From contig JALNYY010000141.1 of assembly GCA_023229605.1 (NCBI GenBank), positions 1 to 10,265 on the forward strand: a stretch of 10,265 nucleotides of DNA. The letters are read 5' to 3'. Shown one piece after another: positions 1 through 5,810 of the stretch (its first letter is position 1; each line of letters opens with the position of its first letter). Source of the stretch: Methylobacter sp. (GTDB lineage Bacteria; Pseudomonadota; Gammaproteobacteria; Methylococcales; Methylomonadaceae). A model generated the notes under the pieces. That model did no database searches. It was not told the DNA's origin and saw only the letters and a program-made list of their open reading frames with translations. A program made the translations under genes and the position numbers.

Positions 1-54
1 AAAACAAAATAAAAGCAAACATCGTTCCAATAACGTCAAACTCTATTATATAAA

Positions 55-1857
55 CTACGCACGCAGGATAGTTTCTACCAAGGTTTTTTCGGTGGTAATG
101 GTTTGAGAACTGGCCTGATAAGCCTGCTGCGCAACAATCAATTTAACTAACTGCGTGGATAAATCCACATTGGAGCCTTCCAGGGCTGATGATTGAATCC
201 CCCCAAAATTATTATCGCCGGCCGCGCCATAAATAGGCGCCCCAGAGGTTGAAGTCTTAGCCCAAGCTGTATCCCCTAACTTAGACAAAGATTGATTGCT
301 TTGAAACCTAGCCAATGCCACCTGCCCTAAAACCTTGGAGCCGCCATTACTGTATCTTGCAAACACCACCCCTGTGTTATCGACATCAACGCCTGTCAAA
401 TTACCGGCAGGTAAACCATCTTGAGTTAACCCATTAACACTAAAAGGCGTAGCGAACTGGGTAGTGCCGGAAAAATCTACCTTAAATGCCATCGGAGCAA
501 CACTTATATTAGGATTAATAGACGCTAAATTAATGGATCCAAAATCCACCTTGGTCGATTGCGTAGCACCGGCAGCGGCAGCGGCAACAGCAATGTTATA
601 ATTACTAACTGCAGTCTGGGCAGCAAGAGCATCGGAGGCCGCAGTAGCGGCAAGACCAGCTGCAGTGTCAGCCGTAGCTCCACTAACAACAAGAGCGGCA
701 GAAGTAGCATAAGCGGCAGCAGATGCAGCGGCAGTAGCGGCAGCAGTTTTAGCCGTAGCGGCAAGAGTTGCGGCAGGGGCGCCGGCAGTGCTGTTAACAG
801 CAGCTGCAGCAGATGCTAAAGCAGCGGCGGTCGCAGATGCCGTCTGAGCATTAGCAAGAGCAGTTGCGGCGCCACCGGCGGTATATGCCCCACCATTCGC
901 TGGCGACACAGCATTAGCCGATACTTTTGCAGCAGCAGTATTCGTAACCGATGTGTTCGCCGCCGTCACAGTCGCAGCAGAAATAGTGGCCGCAGCACGG
1001 GTACCCACTTCAGCTAGCAACCCTGATGAAGTAAAAGTCATCGGTATGGGTAATCCCGGAGTATTAACGGTTGACGCAACTGTCGATGCCGGCGCCGTTG
1101 CCGGCGGTACAGCCTGCCCTCCCGTTGTAATGCCAAAATTATCTATAAATAAATAAGCATCCCATGCATTAGCCACAGGTGTTTTTACATAATACGTTGA
1201 TGCGATATGCGCATTACCTTGAGTATCATAAGTAGTGACTGATGTTGTATTGTTATAGGACAAAGGGTTTGTAGGATCAAATGGTGTAGCGGTCGGCGCA
1301 GTGGCAGCCCCGTTAATATTCAATTTCATGTTGACACTTGTGGTAGCGTTGGGCAACCCCTGGGCGGTATCAATCGTCAGCGGCCTAAAAACACCGACAC
1401 TAAAACCCGCCGCTGCGGTAGTACCGTTAGGCGCAAAAGCCAATAAATACTTTCCCTGACTGTTAACCACATTACCTGAGCTGTCTAACTTAAAAGCGCC
1501 ATCGCGGGTATACGAACTGGGTACCGAAGGATCTACCGGTGCTGTTGGATTAGTAGCACTAGGAAGATTCACTTTATCAGCCAATACAAAAAAACCATTA
1601 CCCTGGAGTGCAAGATCGAGGCTGTTTTGGGTAGACTCGACATTGCCATCCTTAAATTGCTGCGCCACTTCCGTGACTTTCACACCGGCGCCCGGTTGAG
1701 TCTTGCTGACTCCACCAAAACTGGAAGCGTACACATCCGCAAATTCCGCCCGCGATTCTTTAAACCCGGTGGTTTGCGAGTTGGCAATATTATTACCGGT
1801 TACCTGTAAATTTGTTGATGCAGCTTGTAAGCCGCTTAATGCTGTTGCAAAACTCAT
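55..1857 (-). CDS. flgE: Flagellar hook protein FlgE with alanine-rich insert
   Basis: FlgE is the subunit of the flagellar hook, exported by the flagellar type III apparatus and polymerised beneath the FlgD cap. The N-terminus (residues 1-50) has the rod/hook signature with GNNIANSQTTGFK. A central FlgE domain follows, and the C-terminus (about 555-600) has the heptad-rich D0 segment with LIVAQQAYQASSQTI. The protein is 600 aa, against about 400 for E. coli and Salmonella FlgE. Most of the excess is an Ala/Thr/Ser-rich block at about residues 287-432, inserted after TFTSSGLL and before the conserved MAFKVDFSGTTQFATPF stretch, so it should sit in the outer D2 domain. The ATG has a G-rich ribosome site (GGGGGTG) in the 15-base gap after flgD. 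It is the last flg gene visible on this arm; flgF would be expected beyond the window edge. Family assignment is very secure; the role of the insert is unknown. Confidence 0.96.
   Translation of the reverse strand: MSFATALSGLQAASTNLQVTGNNIANSQTTGFKESRAEFADVYASSFGGVSKTQPGAGVKVTEVAQQFKDGNVESTQNSLDLALQGNGFFVLADKVNLPSATNPTAPVDPSVPSSYTRDGAFKLDSSGNVVNSQGKYLLAFAPNGTTAAAGFSVGVFRPLTIDTAQGLPNATTSVNMKLNINGAATAPTATPFDPTNPLSYNNTTSVTTYDTQGNAHIASTYYVKTPVANAWDAYLFIDNFGITTGGQAVPPATAPASTVASTVNTPGLPIPMTFTSSGLLAEVGTRAAATISAATVTAANTSVTNTAAAKVSANAVSPANGGAYTAGGAATALANAQTASATAAALASAAAAVNSTAGAPAATLAATAKTAAATAAASAAAYATSAALVVSGATADTAAGLAATAASDALAAQTAVSNYNIAVAAAAAGATQSTKVDFGSINLASINPNISVAPMAFKVDFSGTTQFATPFSVNGLTQDGLPAGNLTGVDVDNTGVVFARYSNGGSKVLGQVALARFQSNQSLSKLGDTAWAKTSTSGAPIYGAAGDNNFGGIQSSALEGSNVDLSTQLVKLIVAQQAYQASSQTITTEKTLVETILRA
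562..999 (-). other. Alanine-rich low-complexity insert within flgE
   Basis: This segment encodes FlgE residues 287-432. By count, 68 of residues 288-431 are Ala (47%); most of the rest are Thr, Ser, Val, Asn and Gly. There are almost no charged residues (K311, K370, D397, D409) and only three aromatics (Y325, Y383, Y420). The DNA is a run of GCN codons with imperfect in-frame duplications: the 12-mer GCAGTAGCGGCA occurs at 641-652 and 731-742, exactly 30 codons apart. The reading frame stays open throughout and rejoins conserved FlgE sequence on both sides, so it is a real in-frame insert and not a frameshift artefact. Growth by duplication or slippage is inferred. Confidence 0.85.
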
Positions 1858-1872
1858 ATTACACCCCCAACC

Positions 1873-2562
1873 CTAAAGAATTTGTTTAATCTTATTAAAA
1901 TCGACACTGTCTAATCCGCTCAGATTAACTTTTAAACCATTGGTACCGCTGGCCATGGTGACACTGTCAACCTTCGAATGAATATCTGTTTCCAATACGG
2001 TATTTTTTCCATCAACATAGGCGGTTGCTTCAATTTTATAGACGCCGGGATTAGCCATGACGCCATTTGAATTCGTGCCATCCCAGGAAAAGGGTACTGT
2101 GCCTGTTCCATGAGCGCCCAGATCCACATTTTGTACCACTTCGCCGGTAACTGGATCGGTTATTGCAACCTTAACACTGGTCGCACTGCCTGTTAAATTA
2201 ATATCACCCGATATATTGCCGCCAACTGCCAACACCCCCTGCGTTCCCGGTGCAGATACCTGCCGCCCCACTAAGCTCGTTGCCTGCAATGCTTGGCTGG
2301 AGGTGATTGAACTGGAAAAATCGCCAAATGATTTTTGCAAGTCCTGAATCCCTGAGACAGTCCCGAACTGCGCTATTTGCGTTAAAAACTGACCATTCTC
2401 CATCGGCTTTGTCGGGTCTTGATGTGTCATCTGTGTGGTCATTAATTTTAAAAATTCCGCCTGCCCTAATGAAGTTTGTTTGGCTGCTGTCGTTGTCGTC
2501 GACGTTGGTTTGGGTGTGACGGTTAAGTTACTGTACTGATTTGTTGCGTCTTGAATAGCCAT
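1873..2562 (-). CDS. flgD: Flagellar hook cap / assembly scaffold FlgD
   Basis: FlgD caps the growing hook and guides insertion of FlgE subunits; it leaves when the hook is finished. The protein (229 aa, usual size) opens with a Thr/Ser-rich disordered export segment (1-30). The conserved FlgD N-domain follows, with FLKLMTTQMTHQDPTKPMEN (37-56) and FLTQIAQFGTVSGIQ (59-73). The C-terminal half is a tudor/FnIII-like cap domain, with the typical VPFSWDGTNSNG (156-167) and NPGVYKIEATAYVDG (171-185). The ATG is preceded by a GGGGA ribosome site that overlaps the flgC stop codon, so the two are probably translationally coupled. It lies between flgC and flgE, the standard order. Confidence 0.97.
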   Translation of the reverse strand: MAIQDATNQYSNLTVTPKPTSTTTTAAKQTSLGQAEFLKLMTTQMTHQDPTKPMENGQFLTQIAQFGTVSGIQDLQKSFGDFSSSITSSQALQATSLVGRQVSAPGTQGVLAVGGNISGDINLTGSATSVKVAITDPVTGEVVQNVDLGAHGTGTVPFSWDGTNSNGVMANPGVYKIEATAYVDGKNTVLETDIHSKVDSVTMASGTNGLKVNLSGLDSVDFNKIKQIL

Positions 2563-2572
2563 TTTTATCCCC

Positions 2573-2989
2573 TTACTGTCCCATTCTTAAAGTCTGAAGC
2601 ATCATCTGCTTTGCCGTATTCAGCACTTCTACATTATTTTGATAAGAGCGTGATGCCGACATCATATTGGCCATTTCTTCAACCGTATTAACGTTCGATT
2701 TAAAAATGTAGCCGTCTTGATTAGCCAAAGGATGATTCGGGGCATACTCCATAACAGCAGAAGCCTGGCTCTCGACCACTCCCAACACCTTCACCTTACT
2801 GGTAGAATTCTGCTGACTCATAGCGTTATTTAATTCAGCAGCAAACACCGGTTGCCTGGATTTATAAACCTCGGCGGCGCTACTGCTGACGCTGTTCGCG
2901 TTCGATATATTACTTGCGACCAGGTTAAGTCTTAACGACTGAGCATTCATACCGCTGCCGGCAATATCAAATACACTTAAAGAAGACAT
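2573..2989 (-). CDS. flgC: Flagellar proximal rod protein FlgC
   Basis: FlgC is one of the proximal rod proteins of the flagellar drive shaft, spanning the periplasm above the MS ring. The 138-aa length is normal. The N-terminal rod signature is at residues 1-35, including LVASNISNANS. VYKSRQPVF (41-49) and YAPNHPLANQDGYIF (82-96) are hallmark FlgC stretches. The C-terminal helix (102-138) ends with the family-typical LQTLRMGQ. The ATG lies two bases after the flgB stop codon, with an AGAGG ribosome site inside the end of flgB, indicating coupled translation. Confidence 0.97.
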   Translation of the reverse strand: MSSLSVFDIAGSGMNAQSLRLNLVASNISNANSVSSSAAEVYKSRQPVFAAELNNAMSQQNSTSKVKVLGVVESQASAVMEYAPNHPLANQDGYIFKSNVNTVEEMANMMSASRSYQNNVEVLNTAKQMMLQTLRMGQ

Positions 2990-2991
2990 GA

Positions 2992-3384
2992 TTATTGACC
3001 TCTCACTGCGGTCATCAGACCGGAAAAGTTATCTTTAATGAACTGTAAACTGGCCTGATACTGCACCGCATTTTCAGCATATTTAGCTTGTTCAACATGG
3101 GATTCGACGGTGTTGCCGTCTAATGACGCCTGACTGGGATTCCGATACATTAGATTAGCTCCAAATACTTGCTGCTGTGGTGTAATATGTCCCGCATGGG
3201 TGCGCTCCATACTCACGCCTGAAGCCAGACTTTGTTTTAGAACTGACTTAAAATCCATATCACGAGCTTTAAAGTTGGGTGTATCTGCGTTTGCTAAATT
3301 AGCAGCCAGTATCTCACTTCGTTTTTCTCGAAAAGCCAAGGCTTTAGGCTCAATGCCAAGTGCTGTGTCAAAGTTAATAGCCAT
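2992..3384 (-). CDS. flgB: Flagellar proximal rod protein FlgB
   Basis: FlgB is a proximal rod subunit, probably the one nearest the FliE/MS-ring junction, and is the first gene of this arm. I place the start at 3384 (protein MAINFDTALG..., 130 aa). A perfect AGGAGG ribosome site lies eight bases upstream, and family similarity begins there. The open frame extends 24 codons further upstream, but that part is Cys/aromatic-rich and overlaps the putative sigma-54 promoter. Visible motifs are ILAANLANADTPNFKARDMD (residues 29-48), which is the rod signature, and the C-terminal helix QYQASLQFIKDNFSGLMTAV (108-127). Transcription probably starts near 3409 from the promoter at 3420-3435. Confidence 0.97.
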   Translation of the reverse strand: MAINFDTALGIEPKALAFREKRSEILAANLANADTPNFKARDMDFKSVLKQSLASGVSMERTHAGHITPQQQVFGANLMYRNPSQASLDGNTVESHVEQAKYAENAVQYQASLQFIKDNFSGLMTAVRGQ

Positions 3385-3392
3385 GATAGTTA

Positions 3393-3398
3393 CCTCCT
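3393..3398 (-). promoter_or_regulatory. Ribosome binding site that fixes the flgB start
   Basis: The minus strand reads AGGAGG here, a full anti-Shine-Dalgarno match, eight bases before the ATG at 3384-3382. It is the strongest ribosome site in the window and argues against the longer open frame starting at 3456. Confidence 0.85.
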
Positions 3399-3419
3399 GA
3401 TTACGTATGCAAAATAAAA

Positions 3420-3435
3420 AGCACAGCACATGCCA
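3420..3435 (-). promoter_or_regulatory. Sigma-54 (-24/-12) promoter for flgBCDE
   Basis: The minus strand reads TGGCATGTGCTGTGCT. Against TGGCAC-N5-TTGCW this keeps the invariant GG and GC with the obligatory 10-base spacing and differs at two positions (C to T, T to G). Transcription would start near 3409, giving a leader of about 25 bases that includes the AGGAGG site. The geometry closely mirrors the flgA promoter on the other strand. The call rests on pattern matching alone. Confidence 0.65.
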
Positions 3436-3488
3436 TGAATATTTAAATACATACAAATCAATTAGATGGAAATTTACGCATCATTTGC

Positions 3489-3502
3489 CTCTAAATTTAG
3501 AG
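3489..3502. promoter_or_regulatory. Perfect 14-bp palindrome, candidate activator site
   Basis: CTCTAAATTTAGAG is a perfect dyad centred at 3495.5, about 87 bases upstream of the predicted flgB transcription start and about 160 upstream of the flgA start. That is a usual distance for an NtrC-family enhancer site. An imperfect dyad (outer TTAC/GTAA, inner GCCT/AGGC) follows directly at 3503-3530. It does not match the FleQ consensus well. The binding protein, if any, is unknown. Confidence 0.4.
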
Positions 3503-3596
3503 TTACTTAGGCCTAAAAGGCTTTGAGTAATGTGGCAAAAAATGGCCGCCAATAAATAACCAAGTAGATAGATCAACGGATAAAACGAGACTACAT

Positions 3597-3610
3597 GTCA
3601 ATAAATTGAC
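3597..3610. promoter_or_regulatory. FleQ-type operator
   Basis: GTCAATAAATTGAC matches, base for base, the FleQ binding consensus described for Pseudomonas aeruginosa (GTCaNTAAAtTGAC, recalled from memory). It lies 18 bases upstream of the -24 element of the flgA promoter and about 190 bases from the predicted flgB start. FleQ is the NtrC-family master activator of sigma-54 flagellar genes and responds to c-di-GMP. The match is seen directly. That a FleQ orthologue exists in this organism and acts here is inferred. Confidence 0.7.
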
Positions 3611-3628
3611 TGCCGCTTAAAAATAACT

Positions 3629-3644
3629 TGGCCCCAATCATGCT
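3629..3644 (+). promoter_or_regulatory. Sigma-54 (-24/-12) promoter for flgA(MN)
   Basis: TGGCCCCAATCATGCT matches TGGCAC-N5-TTGCW with the invariant GG and GC exactly 10 bases apart and two mismatches (A to C, T to A). The base before it is T, as preferred. The predicted start is near 3655, about 26 bases before the flgA ATG. The FleQ-type box just upstream supports the call. Confidence 0.7.
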
Positions 3645-3659
3645 TGGTATTTAACATAA

Positions 3660-3673
3660 GTCATAAAACAGAC
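3660..3673 (+). promoter_or_regulatory. Degraded FleQ-like box in the flgA leader
   Basis: GTCATAAAACAGAC keeps both outer arms GTCA and GAC and the central A-run of the FleQ consensus, matching 10 of the 13 specified bases. It would lie at about +5 to +18 of the flgA transcript. FleQ sites in leaders downstream of the promoter are known in Pseudomonas, so the position is plausible, but this alone is weak. Confidence 0.35.
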
Positions 3674-3680
3674 CTTAACG

Positions 3681-4376
3681 ATGATAAAAAATATCCTACT
3701 CATTTTGGCATTGGCCTTTATTTTTTCCACGTCTCATGCGGAACAAGGCTCGCAATCGCACGAGTCCATTGGCGAGGCCGTTAAGGAATATATTGCGCAA
3801 AATATAAACCTGCCGGGTGAATATGAAGTGATCCTGATTCCATTGGACAGCCGATTAAATTTGCCTCAATGCGCCGAACCGCTGGAAGTATTCAAAACCA
3901 CCAGTTTAATTAAGGCAGGTAGAATGACTATCGGCGTGCGTTGTAATACAGAAAAAAAATGGTCTATTTTTACTTCCGCCGTCATCAAAACTTATCAAGT
4001 AGTCGTGGTCTTATCTCAAACGGTACAGCGCGGTGCAATCGTTACCCGACAACATCTTGCTATCGAAAAAAGAGAGGTATCTAATCTCAGGGAAGATTTT
4101 GTCACTGAAATAGAACAAGTTGAAAATAAACAAGCCACACGTCAACTGGATGCCGGAACCATTATTAGCTTGAGAAGCCTTGTCGAACCCAAACTTATCA
4201 AACGAGGAGATAAAGTTGTTATCACCACAACAAAACCGGATTTTTCTATCAGAATGAGCGGAGTAGCGATGACGGATGGCATTAAAGGACAACTTATCAG
4301 CGTTAAAAATCAGACCTCGGGGCGTATCATTAACGCAACAGTCGTCGAGCCTGGATTGGTCGCGGTTAAGTATTAA
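3681..4376 (+). CDS. flgA: Flagellar P-ring assembly chaperone FlgA
   Basis: FlgA is a periplasmic chaperone that helps FlgI form the P ring around the rod. Residues 1-20 are a Sec signal peptide: MIKN, a hydrophobic core, and a likely cleavage site after SHA. The mature protein has an N-terminal domain with two cysteines (C64, C88), probably a disulfide. A SAF domain (about 105-167) follows, with VVVLSQTVQRGAIVTRQHL and the family-typical turn LDAGTIISLRSL. The C-terminal beta domain contains VKNQTSGRIINATVVEPGLV (208-227). At 231 aa it is of normal length. The ribosome site before the ATG is poor. It is divergent from flgB and heads the flgA-flgM-flgN arm under a sigma-54 promoter. Confidence 0.95.
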   Translation: MIKNILLILALAFIFSTSHAEQGSQSHESIGEAVKEYIAQNINLPGEYEVILIPLDSRLNLPQCAEPLEVFKTTSLIKAGRMTIGVRCNTEKKWSIFTSAVIKTYQVVVVLSQTVQRGAIVTRQHLAIEKREVSNLREDFVTEIEQVENKQATRQLDAGTIISLRSLVEPKLIKRGDKVVITTTKPDFSIRMSGVAMTDGIKGQLISVKNQTSGRIINATVVEPGLVAVKY

Positions 4377-4404
4377 ATTCACACAATCTATCTAAATAAA
4401 CAGT

Positions 4405-4431
4405 TAAAGTTTTTTGCCGCACTGCCGATAA
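4405..4431 (+). promoter_or_regulatory. FliA (sigma-28) promoter for flgMN
   Basis: TAAAGTTT (4405-4412), an 11-base spacer and GCCGATAA (4424-4431) match the enterobacterial FliA consensus TAAAGTTT-N11-GCCGATAA at every position. Transcription should start near 4438, with flgM starting at 4466. It places flgM and flgN in the late (class III) set in addition to read-through from flgA, so FlgM is made by the sigma factor it inhibits. Confidence 0.9.
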
Positions 4432-4465
4432 CTCCTACAAATGAAAAGATCTTAAGGAATTTGAC

Positions 4466-4774
4466 ATGGCTATCGAGATAACCGGCAGAACAAATAGTCC
4501 AACTCCCATCAAAACGCCCCCAAAAGCCGGGGTCGACGGTGAAAAAAAAGTTGCTATTGCCAACACAGTGAAAGACGACAGCATTGCGCTTACATCCGCA
4601 ACGCAGGAAATCAAAAAGACTCTTGGCTCATCTTCTACATCACCCGTGAATATTGACCGGGTTAATGCCGTTAAAAAAGCACTCGCTGATGGGAATTATC
4701 CGGTGAATGCTGAAAGAGCGGCAAAGAAATTGATCCAATTTGAGAAATTAATGCCCCAAGATGATAGTACATGA
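4466..4774 (+). CDS. flgM: Anti-sigma-28 factor FlgM
   Basis: FlgM binds FliA (sigma-28) and blocks late flagellar transcription until it is exported through the completed hook-basal body. The protein is 102 aa, the usual size. The first 40 residues are a disordered, Pro/Lys-rich export region. The C-terminal sigma-binding part (about 40-96) shows the family pattern VNIDRVNAVKKALADGNYPV (61-80) followed by NAERAAKKLIQFE. The AAGGA ribosome site is seven bases from the ATG. The stop codon overlaps the flgN start (ATGA). A perfect FliA promoter directly upstream supports both identity and autoregulation. Confidence 0.95.
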   Translation: MAIEITGRTNSPTPIKTPPKAGVDGEKKVAIANTVKDDSIALTSATQEIKKTLGSSSTSPVNIDRVNAVKKALADGNYPVNAERAAKKLIQFEKLMPQDDST

Positions 4775-5271
4775 CGATGATAGAACAAACATATCCCATT
4801 ACAGAAAAACTAATCCTTAATGCACTCCAATTAGCGCAACAGCTAAACCAGGAACTCAATCGGGAAGCTGACGCCTTAAAAAAAACTCAGCAGGCTGAAC
4901 TGATCAGCAATATCGCTGCCAATAAAAAACGGCTGGTTGTGCAGATGGAGCAGTTCAATGCGCAACTCACTCAAGTGTTGGCAACCGAAAACCTGCCTAA
5001 CGATCAGGAAGGTATCAAGGGGTATTTTAAACGGGCGGAAACAGCTGGTCTGTTCACTAACGAATCAGTTGGGAACTGGGCTCAGCTCATGCTCCTCTGC
5101 GCAGAATGCAGAAGCCTGAATGAACAAAACGGTGCCGGCATTGATCTTCTATCTCGCCACACCAAACGCTCCTTGAACATTCTAAAAGGCAAGCCGGAAT
5201 TTGCAAATACCTATGGTTCTGATGGATCAACCCAAAGCGACCGGTACACACACACCCTGATTTCGGTATAG
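4771..5271 (+). CDS. flgN: Flagellar export chaperone FlgN
   Basis: FlgN is the cytoplasmic type III chaperone for the hook-filament junction proteins FlgK and FlgL. This 166-aa protein is mainly helical: coiled-coil-like segments at about 10-70, then a conserved C-terminal part with LNEQNGAGIDLLSRHTKRSL (116-135), LNILKG and TYGSDGST (147-154), all typical of FlgN. The start overlaps flgM by four bases (ATGA), indicating coupling; a second ATG two codons on is an equally possible start. It is the last gene of the arm. Confidence 0.92.
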   Translation: MTMIEQTYPITEKLILNALQLAQQLNQELNREADALKKTQQAELISNIAANKKRLVVQMEQFNAQLTQVLATENLPNDQEGIKGYFKRAETAGLFTNESVGNWAQLMLLCAECRSLNEQNGAGIDLLSRHTKRSLNILKGKPEFANTYGSDGSTQSDRYTHTLISV

Positions 5272-5357
5272 ACGCTTATTCGTGCGGTGCGATACTCGTA
5301 CATTCTTTTCAAAAAGCGGCTTTCGCCTCTTTAGCTGCGGACTCAATAGGTCTTTTC

Positions 5358-5383
5358 CATCCTTATTTTTGAAATTAAGGATG
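5358..5383 (+). terminator. Possible terminator after flgN
   Basis: An 8-bp stem (CATCCTTA at 5358-5365 with TAAGGATG at 5376-5383) encloses a 10-base loop and is followed after four bases by CTTTTT. The stem is AT-rich and the T-run is displaced, so it is only a candidate for ending the flgAMN transcript. The rest of 5272-5527 shows no convincing gene. Confidence 0.35.
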
Positions 5384-5508
5384 ACTCTTTTTGACAATCA
5401 GTTCCCATTATCCAACGACATCCTCACCGGTTATTCGCCGACGACCACGTATTCTCGACTTATCGATGCGCTCCAGACAGAACAAATGAATTAAATATCC
5501 ATCTATGG

Positions 5509-5514
5509 TAAAAT
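5509..5514 (+). promoter_or_regulatory. Possible -10 element of the tRNA-Arg promoter
   Basis: TAAAAT lies 13 bases before the mature tRNA 5' end in an AT-rich stretch, as is common for stable RNA promoters. No good -35 is visible 16-18 bases upstream, so this is weak. Confidence 0.3.
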
Positions 5515-5527
5515 TAATTTTATTTTT

Positions 5528-5604
5528 GCCCCGATAGCTCAGCTGGATAGAGCGGTCCCCTCCTAAGGGACAGGCCGGTGGTTCAAATCCGCCTCGGGGC
5601 ACCA
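5528..5604 (+). tRNA. tRNA-Arg (anticodon CCT)
   Basis: This 77-base tRNA decodes AGG. The acceptor stem GCCCCGA (5528-5534) pairs with TCGGGGC (5594-5600), followed by discriminator A and an encoded CCA (5602-5604). The D arm contains AGCTCAGCTGGATAGAGC. The anticodon stem GTCCC/GGGAC (5555-5559, 5567-5571) closes a seven-base loop CTCCTAA, with anticodon CCT at 5562-5564. The T arm has the standard GGTTCAAATCC. No second copy of its 3' end, which would suggest an integrated element, is seen in the window. Confidence 0.98.
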
Positions 5605-5702
5605 TTTATATCAACAACTTACAAGACTCTGACACACGTCTACCCGCGACTAAAGACGTCGCCTTATTCCATCGCTATAAAAACAACGCCATTACCGCAA
5701 TC

Positions 5703-5733
5703 AACCTGACCACCGTTTTTGGGTTCGTTTTTT
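5703..5733 (+). terminator. Weak terminator candidate between tRNA-Arg and rhlE
   Basis: AACCTGA (5703-5709) can pair with TTGGGTT (5719-5725) using two G-T wobbles, followed closely by six T residues (5728-5733). The stem is poor. It could end the tRNA transcript, about 100 bases after it. Nothing else recognisable lies between 5605 and 5810. Confidence 0.3.
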
Positions 5734-5810
5734 ATTTAGCCCCCTACGCCCTTTTCACAAAGCTGTAAGACATTTGTCAGCAGCAACCTTTTATTGAGAC
5801 ACTATATAAT

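Noticed and set aside
525..819. Leu/Pro-rich and Gly/Ser-rich open frames overlapping flgE on both strands
   Set aside because: They are frame-shifted readings of the GCN-codon run in flgE; no ribosome sites or family features, and the flgE frame is conserved on both sides.
3385..3456. N-terminal extension of FlgB from an upstream ATG
   Set aside because: The AGGAGG site and family similarity both point to the ATG at 3384; the extension overlaps the putative promoter.
3533..3551. TGGC-A-run-TGGC, sigma-54-like on either strand
   Set aside because: GG to GC spacing is one base off (9 on plus, 11 on minus), which sigma-54 does not tolerate; better-spaced sites exist nearby.
5282..5494. 70-codon plus-strand open frame between flgN and the tRNA
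   Set aside because: No recognisable motif, no convincing ribosome site, spans a hairpin, and composition looks like non-coding DNA; not supported as a gene.
5408..5605. Minus-strand open frame of 65 codons beginning MVPRGGFEPPACPLGG
   Set aside because: This is the antisense translation of the tRNA-Arg gene, a well-known source of spurious protein annotations.
5805..5810. TATAAT immediately before the rhlE start codon
   Set aside because: Transcription would begin inside the gene past the only reasonable start, so it cannot be the rhlE promoter.
5528..5810. tRNA-Arg as an integration site of a mobile element
   Set aside because: No repeat of the tRNA 3' end, no integrase next to it (the recombinase at the window end is chromosomal XerD), and neighbours are housekeeping genes.
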